Source of the DNA: Cardinalis cardinalis
Taxonomy: Eukaryota; Chordata; Aves; Passeriformes; Cardinalidae
Direction of reading: 5' to 3'
DNA: 64,000 bases
NCBI GenBank assembly: GCA_014549065.1
Contig: JACDOX010000004.1
Span: 14,169,662-14,233,661, forward strand
Shown: piece by piece, positions 28,101 to 43,100 of the stretch
Numbering within the stretch: position 1 is the first letter of the stretch
Layout of the letters: every line of letters begins with the position of its first letter
The notes under the pieces: generated by a model
Databases searched by the model: none
Seen by the model: only the letters and a program-made list of their open reading frames with translations
Told to the model about the DNA's origin: nothing
Made by a program: the position numbers and the translations under genes

Positions 28101-31100
28101 TTGATAATGGAGATAACAAATCAAATTCTACATACTTATTGGAAATATTGTGTACATGGGAATACAGCTAGGAAACAGCAGATCAAAAATGAAAATTTGA
28201 ATATAAAGTTTTCCTACTTATTTTTCCCTTTCAGTATACAGCTGGTATAAATCTTTAGTCATATAAATGTGAATTTTCTTAGGTCAAAGATTTTATTTTC
28301 TTCAGAGACATCCTGACAAAATTTGATTACATGAAACATTCAGATTAAAGTTAAAGGTGCCCCTGACACTTTATAGCACAGATTTTGTATTTAGGCAGAT
28401 TTTGTGCTTAGAACACAACCAATTCACTTTGTCACATCAAGATAAAGACATTTAATGATTTATCTATGTACATCATAAAGTACAAAGTATAAAGTTATTA
28501 ATAATCATAACTATTATAATTAGTCTAGAAAACAATTATGAATGCCAGAAAGATTACCCGTCTTTCTCCTTCTTCTGTCTTCATTTCATCGCAGAATAAA
28601 GAATGTGAGAAAGGATTGCAAAAGAAAGAAAAACAAAGATTCATGTTTACTGGTAAATTGTTGTCACACACATCACAACCATTTTTTGACAATTTATCTT
28701 ATCTCCTACATGTCATCTACAATATTTAGCTCTGTGTGAAATTGAGAGTCTACTCTCCATCAGTTCACTTTTTCCATTCCAAATAATGGGAATCACTGTG
28801 GTTTGTGTGGGGAAACAGGAATTTTATTTTACCATGGCAGTCTGAAATATCAGCTTTCCTATTTCCATCATGAAATGGTGCAGTTTGAGCCCTGTCACTG
28901 CTAATCTCTGTGGTGGCAGTGGGCACTTGTGGCAGCACTTCCCATGATCACAGTTACCACCCATGATGTCTACTCAGACTGTAGTCACAGGGATAACTTG
29001 AACTATTAATTACCTCTGGAAGACATGTCTATGTTGACCTTCTACACATAATGCTCAGTTATTTTCCCTGGTGAATTGTCCAGAATGCCTATGATGTTGT
29101 CTTTTTTCATTGCTTTGTGGGAAATGTTGCTAGAATGTGCAGTACTACGGCAATAGTACTACATGGAGAGAATGGACAGCAACACCCATCTTTGCTGATC
29201 TGTAACTCCTAAAGCTAACTAAATTACTGGATATTAGGAATCAATACAATTTTTCCATCCTGATGAATGTTCTTTCATACCAGCTAAGTCCAAGATATGA
29301 CAGTAAAATGGATCCCAGACCTCCTGGAGTCACAACTAAATGAGGTTAGCTATTGCAAGTTGTAACTATGAGATGCTACTATAGATTTTCTCTGCTTGTA
29401 CTGCAGTAGGCAACTTTTTGTTTTATTAATTTCAATATAAAAATACAAGGAACTAATTTTCAGACTATTTTGCTCTTCTCTCTCCTTTTCCCAGGCAATT
29501 TTTGCAGAGAGAAATGCTAGGAAGAATGATGTTCTTGTCTAAAATTGCATTGCAATGTGAGTGTTCTTCAACATGTATTAAATATTGCTAGAAGTACTGA
29601 GTGTTCCTGATGTTGTGCCACAAGACTGCATAAATTTGTCTTTTTTCCCTGCTCTTTCTTTACTTTTCGCAGTTTCTTACTATTATTATTTGTTTTTCAT
29701 TCGATTCTTTATGCAATGTCCTCCCCCTCCCCTATAGACTCTCTATTCTCTGAAAGAATAAATGAGGTTGTGTTAGTAGGAAACACACAAGGAAGCTAAA
29801 ACTAAAAGAAATGGCAAGACAAACACAAATTACTGAAAAAGTGAAACTTTTTTAATTGTCTGGAAGGCCTAAGAAAGAGCTATTGAAAATGTTTCATATG
29901 TGTGAACACGTATCTTCCTGCAACCCTCTCTTGCCAAGGCACCTTCACTGCAAGGTATGAAGGGCAACAAAAAAGTTGTCACCTAGATAATCATGCTACT
30001 AACTCTCTTTATCTTGTAATTTTAAACAGTCCTTAATATAGGGTTGTTAACAAAAAATTCAAAGAATTTATTGTGTCCTTCAAGCTTCAGGGAAATCAAA
30101 GCTACTTTTGCTGCTTCAAAACCTCATAGTCTCACTTGGGATGTGCCTGTACTTCCTGTCATATTGTCCGTATGATATTCCCATAAAATTGCTTTCTGTT
30201 TACAGAAATACACAGCCCACTATTCTACAGATCTCTTCCTTTTTGAGGACAAGAAGGAAGAGGAGAACCCTCGGAGCCAACAAAAAGGAGAGCCCCAATT
30301 TCTTACTTACTTGAATCCTAACACGCGGATTTCTTTGAATCCTGGAAGTTTCTCAAATATTTTTTTCATCTATAGAAAACCATAAAAAAAATCAGCATAA
30401 GATCTATGACTAAAAGGCAATTGCAAGATGACTACATAGACAATATTTTTCATATTTCAGAAAGAGCTTTAGGAAACAGTCTCAATTGTGCTCTTTTGGG
30501 TATCATAATTGCTCAGTTTAAACACAATATTGGCTTTGCATGTACTTGTTGTATTACCTGCAATATTGCTTTCCTTAGTAATGTAACTATGCAAACAACG
30601 GATAATCTATTTCATAACACAGCAAGTAAAACAACATGAATTAAATGGTTTTCTCATTTTCAGTAGTTTTGGTTCATGAATAATTTTGTGATTCAAGTCA
30701 CCTGTAAATTGTTAATTATTTAAAAATATTAAGCAACTGCAGATGAGTTTAGATTATCTGAAAAATCATTTAGAAATTGTTTTAACTGTCTTGTACAAAC
30801 AGAATAACAATACAATTTTAATTCTAATGTTAACAGTAGTACAATTATATGGTTTTGAATGGAAGAGGCATTACGTGTGTATACACAATGTCTGCAGGCA
30901 CTTCTGTCTGGGGATAATACTGAAAATCTTCAGAGAAACCATTTTTTAGCCAGGTCTGGTCTGTCAATGCATCCTTTACCATTTTTCTACACATAGCTGG
31001 AACTGAACCAGGAAAGTGAAATAGCTTTCACTAAGGCATGCTCATGAAACTGATGAGAGGCTTTAGTTAATTTTGCTAAGAAACCTTTTGGGAACCTCAA

Positions 31101-34100
31101 GTCATTAACTGCTATCAGTTAAACTGATAGCTGAACATTCAGTTAATATTATTAACTGTATGAAAATATGACAGATGTTCCAATTCTTACATAAACCCTG
31201 GTAATGCACAAGGAGTGTATGTCCTTTGAAGAATAGTTCAGACAACAGTAGCTAATTACTTTTAACGTTTATATTACATTTCTCATTAGTTTTATTGTAG
31301 AAATTAAATTATGACAAAGTGCTGCCCATGAATTCCTGATTAAGTCTGAACAAAATTCCTAAAATTGTTCTGTTCATCCATTATCTGAGGCTTCTACTGA
31401 TGTCAAAGATGTTGGCTTGTTAGCTTGCTGGCTGAATAGATGGCTTAAATCTGGGGATAAGCTAATACTACACATGAAGGTCTTGAGAAAGCAGGAATGA
31501 CCTGTTTAAAGTGAGGGCAGTACATACTAATCCTATTTCATGGTGAAGATAATTTCATAGTATGAACCTCAGCCAAGGTACAAAGTAAACAAGTTTTTGC
31601 ATTCACTAAGCGTCCCTACCTGTAGCTGAAATTTGGCAGCTAGTTGTTGGTACTCTGGGGAGTTGGGATCACTAAGTTCAGCTGTGTACTCCTGATCAGT
31701 GAGAGTCACACTGAATTCCACCATTTGCTCCACAGGCAGTTCAGGGACTGCATTTGTTCCCAGATCCTGGAAAAGAAAAGGCAAGGACAAAAAGGGAAGA
31801 AATAATTTTAAGAGATTGTTTTCCCCTCCACAATTCAGTATTTAATAGGTAGAAATGGTCTCATTTAAGATCATCCCCAAAATAACTTTCTGAACTACAT
31901 TCCACAAAAGGTGAAAGTTCCTAGTAGATCTGTTGGCTTAATTCTTCTGTCTTTGCAAAGAAGTTTCTATTACTTGAGAGGTAACTTGAGAGTTGCCTTT
32001 GATATACATAAATGAAGACGAAGAGAATCAAGCCTTTCTTGCCCACAGACTGTTACCAAGTCTTAGTTCCATCATCATAAAGTCACACAGCTGTTTCATG
32101 TTCAGAGGTTTGCATTTGTTTTTTTTTTGCTGATAATAAAATGGAATTATCCCTACCCATGATTCACCTTTCTTATGCAGTTGACTTTGCTGCTATTAAA
32201 AGTTGTCGTACTTTGTATGCTGTTTACCAACAGCATTTGCAGNTTTTCCCTCCACTGTGAGGCCACATCTGTGCTGAGACCACAGCAGCCAGGACAGGGA
32301 AAACAGCAGCCCTGCCCTCTCTCGGAGGTGTCTCTTCCAGCAGGTGCTGTTAGTGTGCAGAGGGGCAGTCCCCAGTGCCTGCTGCATGGCTGCTCTGAGC
32401 ACACAGCAGTGGAGAAGCCTCTGACAGCTGGCTGGGCAGAAAAAGGCAAGGAAGCTCCAGTCCTGTGTCATGGCAAGCCCAGCAGGTATTCTTTTTTGGC
32501 ATTATTTAATAAAGAGCAATGTTACAAAATGGTGCAAAATAGGCAACAGGCCCCTCCTTGAAAGAATGAAAACTGCCCAAAAGCTGGTTGCCATGCTTTT
32601 GTACTTTCTACTATGTACCCAAAAACCATCATGCCCTACTCCAGTATGTAATAAATGCTAATAAACCCCTTCAGTCCTGCTAGCTGAAACAGAGGCGAGC
32701 GCTTATTTTTAAGCACTGTTTATAAGGTTTCTCCCACTTTCCTGTTAGCTGAGCTCAAAAAGAAAAGGTGAGAGAAAAAGTGTGTGGGAACACAGGCTGC
32801 CCTCACCTTCACAGGAGCCTTTGTGTCATTGAAAATTTCATTGAGCAATGTGCCATTAGGTGCATATGGAGAGAGGGGTGTCCCAGGAGAGCCTGCAGGG
32901 GGAGAGAAAGAAAAGTCAGGAAAGAACAGTTTGCACATCAAAAGCCTTCCCCTTGGTGTGTTGGTCAGGGGTCAGCTCACTGGAGCAGCTTTCCCTCAGG
33001 AGGGTGTGCTTGAGCACAAGCCTATGCCATGACTTTGGGTCTGGGTAAAGCTGCTGCATTTTGCACAGTAGACAACCTTTCCTCCAGGTCAAACATTAGT
33101 GGCGTGGCATATGTGTGACTGAAGGCAAAAATGGCACTGACTATGATCAATGAAATTGTGTGAGTTAATAATACTTGGTCATTTCCTGTCATGCTACATC
33201 ATATATCACCAAGTGTCTATGCTTAATTTTGCCAGTTGAGATCTTTGTCCCTATGACAGCCACTTTTCTTTAGGGCTCAATTTAAGGTAACAAGAGATGT
33301 TGACAGAGTTTTCCACCTAGAGGCCAAATTACCATGCTGGAAGTCCTTCCCAATAAGATTCTGTTATATTTCATAAAAATATATGTTCAGGATGGCTTCT
33401 CCTTGAACCAAACTATAATATTTACAGATTTTTATCACTGTGTGAATTTCTAACATTATTTTAAAGAATTGAAGTACACAACAGGCCTAATTGTAATAAA
33501 CTGATCAATTTATTGTCTTGGCACCACTCTGACTTCCTTGCTTGTCAGTCTTTTTTTGCCTTGCTTGCTTATTTTGGTTAACAAAATGCAGCAGTTGACA
33601 TTCTAAATGGTATTTTTTAACTGAAGAAAAGTTAACCCTATATTATCTAAGTTTGAAACTAGGTAAACACATACATTTGAAGACAAACTTTTGATTGCAA
33701 CATTTGAATGGCAAATATATTGTAAAGAGATAAAAAAAATTCTTCTCAAAGATTATTTTGCTCAAANGTTTTAACTTCACTGAACTGTTGTAGAAGCATT
33801 CTACAACATTCATTAAATTATAGCCTTCTAAGAATCATNGGCCTTAGCAATTTTATTTAACAGGCAGGCACAGAAAAAACAGATTTTATTTTACCTGTAG
33901 GAATGGAGGGAATGTCTTCCACCTTTTTGCCTCCAGTTTTCTCTGCTGATATTTCATCTTTCCTATCAATCAAATGGAAATGAAATTTAATTATCTGCAT
34001 ATCGTACTGGCAATGACAAAAGGGTAAAAACCAAAAACATATAGAAATGATCCCTATATTAAACATAGTTTAAATGAGAGAAGTTATCTCTAATAGAACA

Positions 34101-37100
34101 TTTTGTGACCTGATTAAACGGGCAGTGGAACACCATAAGGACTACCAATCCTGTCATGAATCTGCTCATGAGGTTTTGTTTCAGATTTTATCAATGCCAC
34201 TAGAGGGATGGGATCACAGAGATTAAATGTGCACTGGGTCTGGTTTTTTTTGGAACTCACTGAAGGGTTTTTTTTGGAACTCATTGAAGGGTTGACCACT
34301 ATCTAAAATGGAAGAAAGGCTTCTTGTACATCTCCTAAATCGGCTTTTGTGTTCTTGGCTATTTCTCATCCTATCAAGGTAGTTTAGTGAGGGCTTTGGG
34401 ATTCTTCTCATTTTAGAGCCAACGGACACTTCAGGTTCCATGTGTGTTTCATATGGTGTGGTGGGAGAAAATAGTGGGTGGGCTTATTTTTCAGTTGTCA
34501 CCCTGCATTATAACACCATAAGGATGCTTCCAGATAATTATAGTATCAAATCAGATTCCTGAATCCAGATTATTTTGAGGTGTAGGAATGTTAGTGTTTG
34601 CTTCTGGATGTATCATTCATAGGTTAATGCCTACCATGAGGACAGCTAAAAACTCAGGTAAGAATATGGTAGGCATGATGTATCACAGGATTTGGTTTGG
34701 TTTTGCTGATAATTGTTTTCTGGTTTAAGTTTTACCGCCATGTGGTGATGAATACATTTTTAATAGCTACTGTTATCTTGCTTGAAAAACAGCAGTAGTA
34801 GCCATCCCTGAGTACATTTTAAAATAAATGAATGTATTAAAGATTCTTTTACNTGGAACAAAAATTGTTCTATAGCCTTAAAACCAAAATTTTATGAATT
34901 TGTACCTCTTGAGAAAATTTAGGTTCTTAGATAAGAATCTTCTAAGGGATATTTTGAGATTTTTCTCTCCTGAAATTGGGAAGTAAAGTATAATTCCTCA
35001 AATTTTCTACAGTGCATACAGATAAAGTACTTGTGAAAACTGGTATGAATGAAAGAAATAAGGGCACTGCAAATGTGTAGTGTGGTGTTAACTGAGACAG
35101 CATAAAGCTTGTGGCAGAGACAAAAAAGGTGTCCTGAGCTACAGGAGCAACATAGATGTTTAACAACATAAATAAAGAACATGAATGAATGACAACTGGT
35201 TTACCACGTCTGGATATCTTGTGTGGTGAGAACTAAAGTATAACTTGTATGTTGTATCTATACATGGAGACTGATTTCTCTACATGACATCTACAGAAGA
35301 TACAAAATATTTTCTAGGCTACAAAGTAGTAAAGATGAAGTCCAACCATGCGTAATCATTGCTGTCTGTATTTCCAACTAAAATACAAGAAATTTCCTGG
35401 AATTAAATTCACCTTCAGTATTGTGTCTAGGGAAAACAGTACTGTTCACAGAGAACCTAAGAACTCTGAGATCAGTCACTTCTCTTAATGCCTTGCTGCT
35501 GCTGCTTGCACTAGGATGAATGAAAAGGCCTCCCTTTGGATTCCAGGAGAGTTCAATTAGGCCCTACATTATTAAACATATGTCAGATCTCCCATGTCAG
35601 AATGAATTAAGATACATAAGACCTCTGTGATCAGGAGACAGTGTAACCTATGAATAGAAAATATTATTTGCTTGAAAATGTCTTGAAAATCAGAGAAAAC
35701 TTGAAGGAAAAAAACATCAATTGGAAGTTGTGGACAATGATTTGTCTGGCTGCACTGTAGTATTTATATACAGAGAACCAGAGTTCAGTAGGGTAACTTT
35801 AATCCTGCTACTCTCCAACTTCTGAGCATTGCCAGGAGCATACTTTTTCCAAAGAATTTACAGAATGAAGTATCGCATCAATTTGCGCTGTCATTATGTA
35901 TAAAAATACAGGAGAAATCTAAAGTGAAGGCACAGAGTTTTCATGTTATTGTTTAAAGCAGCCTCTCAGCTAAACTTTTATTAAGCTGACTTTCGTTTTG
36001 AGAATTACAGAGCAAGTTTTGTCACATTGTCAATCAACACTGGCCTAATACCAAGCTATGTCTCTGTCAGGGTTTCATGCTCACATTAGTCTGAGAAAAC
36101 ATTCAGGGGTGTTTTGAAATGAACAGGTAACTCAGCCATTTGGCCATATCCATTATTGTGATTCAATTCCTGTGGCCTATGATATATCCAGTATACACAT
36201 CTCTCACAGCACACACCAAATACACCACAGTGCTATCTGAATATCTGCTCACATCCACACACAGCTACACATGTTTTTACAAGGGAAGCAGTAACATCAA
36301 GTGGCAAGGTTCTACTTGTGCTACTTACCTTTCTTGGAAGGTTCTATGTTTTACTCGCTGCAAAAAGATTAAGAAAAACAGCATTTTACTAGTGGGTGTA
36401 TCCAACCATTGAGCCTGTTAGCTCTTTTGTTTACTACACTTTTATGTTTTCCTTCTAAGACATGCCCCCTCCTTTTCCTGAGCAATACTTTGCCCTTGAA
36501 TAAGCAGGTGGGGAGGGACTTGGAAGTCTCTCCCAGTTTCTAAACAGATGCCAGTAATCCTTACCCGCTGAATTATTTCCAGGTGCTCTTGGGAATTGCT
36601 GAAGTTTTTCCCAATGTCGAATATGCAAAAGGTTTCTCTCTGGCAGGCAGTAACCCAGTTCTGATATTCAGAAGTATCAGGAATCCGATCCAGAAAAATA
36701 CGAAAGGCTTCCCACACAGCTTCCTGGCAGACTGAGTAAGAAGAAAGGGGCTGGGGATAGATGCTTTGTACCAAATAATAAACTTGAAAGCCTTTTAACA
36801 GTGATTTGGCATTTACACATTATCACTCAAGATGAAGGAACACACTGCTTCAAAATGTTGTTTAAAAATTCTTCTAGAGAAGGGGATTTTCAAACTTATC
36901 AGAAAAAACCATTTTAACCAAAACTTGCTGGTAATTTAAAAGCTGTTGCCTTTAGCACTTTACTTTGCAAAGCTCATTACTGTGAGATGGGACATTTATT
37001 TTCAGTACTTGATACCTACTTTGGCTTAGAGTGAGTTCATTATCTGCATTATCTAAAACATGAGTGTCTCTGAAATCAGTGCAGTAAGTTTACTCTAAAC

Positions 37101-40100
37101 TTGCTGTAGGGATGTACTCACCTAGCTGTGTTAGGGCCCCTCAATAATACCTCAGGAACGACCTGCCCTCCCAGTAGAGCAGCTGCATGTGGAGCAGATG
37201 TGGTCAGGTTATTAAAAAGGAACAGGCTATCTTTTGAAGAGATTTATTTATTATGAGCTAGCAATTAAAGCTACTTTCTATCTCCTTTTTCTTGCAACGC
37301 TCTGGCATTTGTTTTTCTGAGCAGTTACTGCTGAATAAAGATATACCATCTGATGATAAGTAATCCAGTTACCAGATAAATGCGACACATGACCAGTTGA
37401 GGAGGCATTGTAGTGTGCTCTCCCAGTTTGCCCCACATAAGAGACTGTCCTCATGGTGACCTAAGCTATGGTGTGGATCTTCAGAGTTGGTATAAGGTCA
37501 CAGGAGGCTGAAGAATCCCACAGCAACTGTCTGAGCTCCTACATCTGAGCTGTTTTGTGTTGTGTGCTCATCCTTGGAAGCACAGAAAGCATATATATGG
37601 AAAAAAGAATAAAATTGTCTAAATTTTCTTGCAGAAAAATTCTCTAGATGACTGATATGATCCACAGTGCTTTTTCAGTTACAAATGTGTCATGGAACTT
37701 GAAGGGGGGGGAGGTCATCTCCTAGGCTTTAGACACAGAAAAGAACCTGTAAGTAAGTATATATCCAAAACAACATGTCCCACAGATGGATACAGGCTCT
37801 CAGGCTCCAGCATGGCTACCAGATTGCCTTTACATGAAGGATTGTACTGTGGTCACAGATTCAAGGAAGATTCTTGTATCACCACATTTTCAAGTGTAGC
37901 TCTTTTTTGTTCACATTTATCATTTTTATCAGATAAATTATCATGCTCAACTGGGAGGGCAGAAATCTTTACCAGAAGTTCTGGTCTTTCCTTGAAGGAA
38001 AATTTTTTGAGGTTTTGATGAAAGACATTGTAATGGAAAATATGCAATTGTTCAAGGGAGCTGAAACACTTTTTTATGAATGAGTGTGCAAATTATTCAT
38101 CTGCAGAGTGTGTTTTGTTTCTTGCTTTTTGGGAAGNCCTCCAGTTTCAGTTGAAGAACTGGATGACACCTGCTTAGAAAATTTTGTGAGTGTAGGACAG
38201 TTGAGGAAAAGGAGCATTTAAGTTAAAACCTTCTTGCACTACAAGACGTATAGAGTCCAATGTCCCAGCTGATATCCCAGCTCTCCAAAAAGCTGGTAGT
38301 TCTGTCATATTCAGATTTTTAAATGAAAGGGTCATAGTTATAGTTTTTTTAGTTCAGATTGATGATACCTGTCTGTTTCAGGATAGCTTGTTTTCAGCCC
38401 AATCTGAGATGTAACCAGGAAGTTTCAGGGACATTGAGGATTTATTTCTATTTAAGAAATGCTTTTTGTGTCAGCCTCTATGACACATTCCAGATTTCTG
38501 TCTAATGCTCATTGGACGCTACAATGGATATCAAATATTTTTGNATGTATAGGAATAGCTACAGACTTTAGCTACAGACTTTACTTCCATGCTATAGGCG
38601 GCATGGGAGTAAAATTTTTGAAGCTTAACCTCCAGGTGTCATTTCAGAGGGAACAAGTTGGTTCCCCAAAAGAGAGATGATGAGCAGCCAGGTTACACAG
38701 ATCAATGTGAATGGATGGTGTCTGATAAAAAGGAAAAAATGGATAAGGAAAGGTGGATTAGAGAGTAGATGTTGCCTTAGATACTTCTATCCCAGAAATG
38801 CTGACTAGGTTTCAGAATTAGCTTTGGACCGTCCAGCTGCACTGCAAATACACACATTTCTTGAATACAAAATAGAACAGCTACAGGATAAAAGACTGGG
38901 AGGGATAGCTGAAGAAAGAGAGAAAATTTGACCAAAAATTGAAATGGTAACTTGATAGGCTTTCTGTAGGCAAGGGAGTAAAAAAAAGAGCTGGGAAGTG
39001 ACTGACTTGGTTGAGAAAGTCTTATTAATAAAATGTCTGAAATATTTCTTCTTCTCTAAGCTTTTTTCATGACTTGCTAGCAATTATCTCAGTGTTTATT
39101 GTATAGCAACACTGCCATAGACTTAATATAACTACAGATACACCAACACGATTGTGCAATGACCATTTAATGATTCCAATACTTGTCTTAAACTGGTGCT
39201 ATTGATTTTGAATAGCAATGATGGAACCTGCTCTTTTGAGAAAGGGGGTGCTTCTTTCAACACTAATGCAAGCACAATTTGTTCCTCATGTTCAGCCATG
39301 CTAGAACTAGCCACTGTGCAATTACTCTGAGTTCATTAGTCCTTCGAGTGCATTGTTTTATTTTCTTCTGGCAACTGTCTATCTTGAACCCTGCTGATAC
39401 ACATGTAACATTTGTTTATCTATGTAAAAATAAAGCATAAAGTCAATAGCACTTACACTGCCTAAAGGTGAAGAACAAGATTCTGGAAAATTACTGTGTT
39501 TCCTCAGTTAAAGGAAAGACTTTGAAGGAGGAAGTGCATACTACAATAATCATCTTACCTCTTAATCTGTAGTAAGCTTGGTGACTGGCTAAAATCTGCT
39601 TCACTGATTCTTGTGGGCAAACTTTCACACCGGTTGAGAAAAAGGATGACCTCTTTGTTCGGTGTTTTGCCATGTCAAATATTCGCCTTATGGTTGATAT
39701 CCTGGACCTCTTTGTTGTTCTTTCTGTTTTGTCTGACCCTGAGGTGACTGCAAGTTGTTTGGCTTCAGCACGGTTTATTTTATCAGGAATTTCTGTTAAA
39801 AAAAACAAAACAAGAAAGTACATAAACATATCTTGCCTAGGCAGTAGGCATTCAATGCAAGTTCATGTCTTGAAAATGGACATGAACCTAAGAATTCTTT
39901 TTGCTACATTATAGTGGAGTCAATGCACTGATTGAATAATTGTGCTGAGGAGAAGCAGCCTCTGACCACTCGGGGGAACTGCAGCTCAAGTGACTTGGTA
40001 ACTAATTTCCTTGTATTTCAACACGTGACCCCAGGACACACAGGGTAAAAGTTTCAGAAGCTCTAAATCCTGTTTTCAAAAGTGACTTTGGATTAGATCC

Positions 40101-43100
40101 ACAAAAGACACTTAAGTGCTTGAACTTTGTGCTACAGCATCTCATTTGTAAGCATATCGCCCTGTAGGGAAATTTACAGTACAGTGATAAGTAATGTCTA
40201 CACTGCAGATAAGTAAAATGAGAAATAGTGTACCTTAAGTCTTTAAAATCTTATCTTTCCTTTGGGCTTCAAGGAACATCTCCCTTCAAATCAGGTTCAT
40301 AACCTTGAAGCTATCCCAAGAACTAGACCCTGCAACCTTCAGAAGTCGAACAGAAGTTTTATTAGCTTTGGGAAAAGAAAGAACTGTTTGCAGTCTCTTT
40401 TAGTCCACAGTGCATTCCTCTATCCTTCCCTCACATAAACTGAAGTATTAACCAGAAGAGACTTTGATTGTTTCTTTGCAACTGGATGATAGGTGTTGTG
40501 AATTCTCTGGCATCATATTTTAATAAAACTTTAAATGTTCCTGGCAAAGTGGAACAGTTACAGTAGAAACAAGTGAAATCAATAACTAGGAATTAAAGAC
40601 CTAGGATTAAATTTTACTTATGAAGCTACTCAATTAGGAAAATGGAAAAGCTTCCAGGCTGTCAAGATAACCTCAAGCATAGGAATTTCCATCACAAAAA
40701 TTCAGGACTCATCTGGTTCCACTTCCTAAGTATTTGTGTTGCAGTATTACATGAATAGCAGCTAAATTTAATATGAAAAAGTCAATGCTAAAAATAGTAT
40801 ATAAACTACAGATTTAAATGAGGTGAAATACAGCCTTTTGCAGGATCATGTGACAGGAGCAATGAGTATCTTTTAGGCTTTCTTCCAAAATTTTATATAC
40901 ATGTTAATAAAGATGTTACATTTTTGCTGTAATTTGATACTGCTATTACAGATGAAAAATAAAAAAAAATATAAGCAGAATAAATGACAATTTGAAAGAA
41001 TTAGAAAGCTTTAAGCAAGGTATGTGCGTTCCTGAATCCTGATTAATCAAGTGAAGAAATTTGAAAAATGGTTTTAAAGCTTCTAATGGAGGAATAACAG
41101 AAAATTATAGGGTTAAAAAGGAATAAGTTCAGTAGGAGTAGCACTAGTGAGAAAAATAGGAGTAAAAAATTATCAGTTTGCAGGAGACAGAAGTGTCATG
41201 CTGCATATAACAAATACTAATTACCCTGTTCTTAGGCAAATCAAGAGAAAATAAGGAAGGTTAAAAACACATTATCTTGACACTTTGTAGTAGTGTTAAT
41301 TAAATGTTTAAAGAAAAGTGGGCAGATAAATGATGAGAGAAAAATAATTGAAAAACATACTTTTAAAAAAAGAACAGTATAAGAAATGAAGAATAGGGAA
41401 TGTTCTACTATGTGTGTCAGTAGACACATATATGTACATCTACATACGTCTCAGTTCTGATTACCTTCCAAAGAAACATCCATTGTTTACTGTGTAGAAA
41501 TCACAGTAGTAACATCTATATTTTGAGATAGGTGCTAGTCTGATATGGAAAAAAGTCAACTGCTTGGTTGTGATGAATATTGTCTAAGAGAAAGGAAATT
41601 ATAAAACAAAGGTAAAAGGTCATTGTTATTACTTTTTAATGCGTGCCATGGACAGTGACCTGCAGACCTAGAAGTGCCTAATTGTTGCAAGGTAATTTAA
41701 AATGATGATGCAGTCATATAATATTTGATATGTAATGAAATGGAAGTAATTTTTGATATGTAATGAAATGGAAGTAATTTTTCCACATTAATGTCAGGTC
41801 ACAAACCATAAATTGTATAAAAGGAATTTCCCCTGTGGAAACACGTTGAGTTCAACAGAATCCCCAAATGGCCAAACACTGAGTCAGCTGAGAGACAGAG
41901 TTATTTGAATGCTATATTCAAATAACTGAACTCCTCTAGAAGAGAGAATCAAAAATCCACATGGAAAGTAGCCAGTTGTAAGTCTATTACCTTTCACAAG
42001 GTGCATTAACGGAGCTAGACCAGCTGCCCAGGCAGCCCGACCAACTGGGGCAGAGGATTTTGTCACTAAGCTCTTTGATAGCTTTTGTATGGAGCAGAGG
42101 CCTTTCTTGAAGGATTTGCTTCTTCTCCAGGATTTACCTCTAAGTCTTTAACTTGAATTAAGAATTATACTATTCATAAAACTGACAAAGGAGATTCCTC
42201 TCAAATGATTGTTGTAATGATTTCTAAGTCTCCATGTTAGGGTCCCTTTCTGGGCTTTTCATTCTGACAAGTGACCAGTTGTTTTCTGCTCTTAGTTTGC
42301 ATTGTTCTGCTACCCTACTTGAGGCGGGTATAAATTTTTTACTTTATTTTTCTTTTCATTCTTTCCCTTCAATGCTTTTTTTTTTCTTTCTTTTTTTTTT
42401 TTTTTTGGTTTTTTTTTTTTTTTCCCTTCAATGCTTTTTTTTTTCTTTCTTTTTTTTTTTTTTTGGGATTTTTTTCTAAACTTTATCTATTGCAATAGGT
42501 TTAATTTACTTTATATCTTGTGGTTAATAAATTGCTCTTCCTAGACTGATTTTTATTATCATAATTCTTTGAAATCACTTTTTTGCTAAAACAAAATTTG
42601 AATTGGAGAAACCATTAGCCTTTCTCTCCACATGATTTTCCAGGATGAATTTCTGGATATTTGCTACTTGTGACTGGAAGAAAACTTGCCTTCTGGCATA
42701 AACATTTCCTCATAATTATTCATATCTTTGTTTTCCCTTGTGTCTGTGGAAATTCTGAACCTAAAATTTTTAGGTTCAGAGAAATATTTAGGGTAGAGAA
42801 ANTTTTACCTAAACCTCACAGATGCTTCATCTGTATACTTTACTAAAATATGCCTCCATCTATAACTTTTTAGATGCCTTGATTTCAGTGTCCTGAATCA
42901 AAAAGACACACGTTATTATGAAATTGAATCAATAGATATTAGTTGATCCCTTTTCTTTTTACTATGCAACATAGTAATTGAATACATTGGAGTGATGCAA
43001 ATTTTACAGGTACATCATTTGATTATCTAAATAATCCAAATACCACTACGTTGGTTAAGTCTTCTTAAAATAAATATCTGTAATTTTTTCTTATTCATTT

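Noticed and set aside
26877..30311. Direct splicing of exon 8 to exon 10 giving GFK-SSST
   Set aside because: It keeps the frame but deletes seven residues present in human, and a perfectly placed 21-nt microexon supplies them. It may still occur as a skipped isoform.
32153..32561. Overlapping open frames of 128, 98 and 91 codons in intron 6
   Set aside because: Several frames on both strands are open at once, which points to base composition rather than coding.
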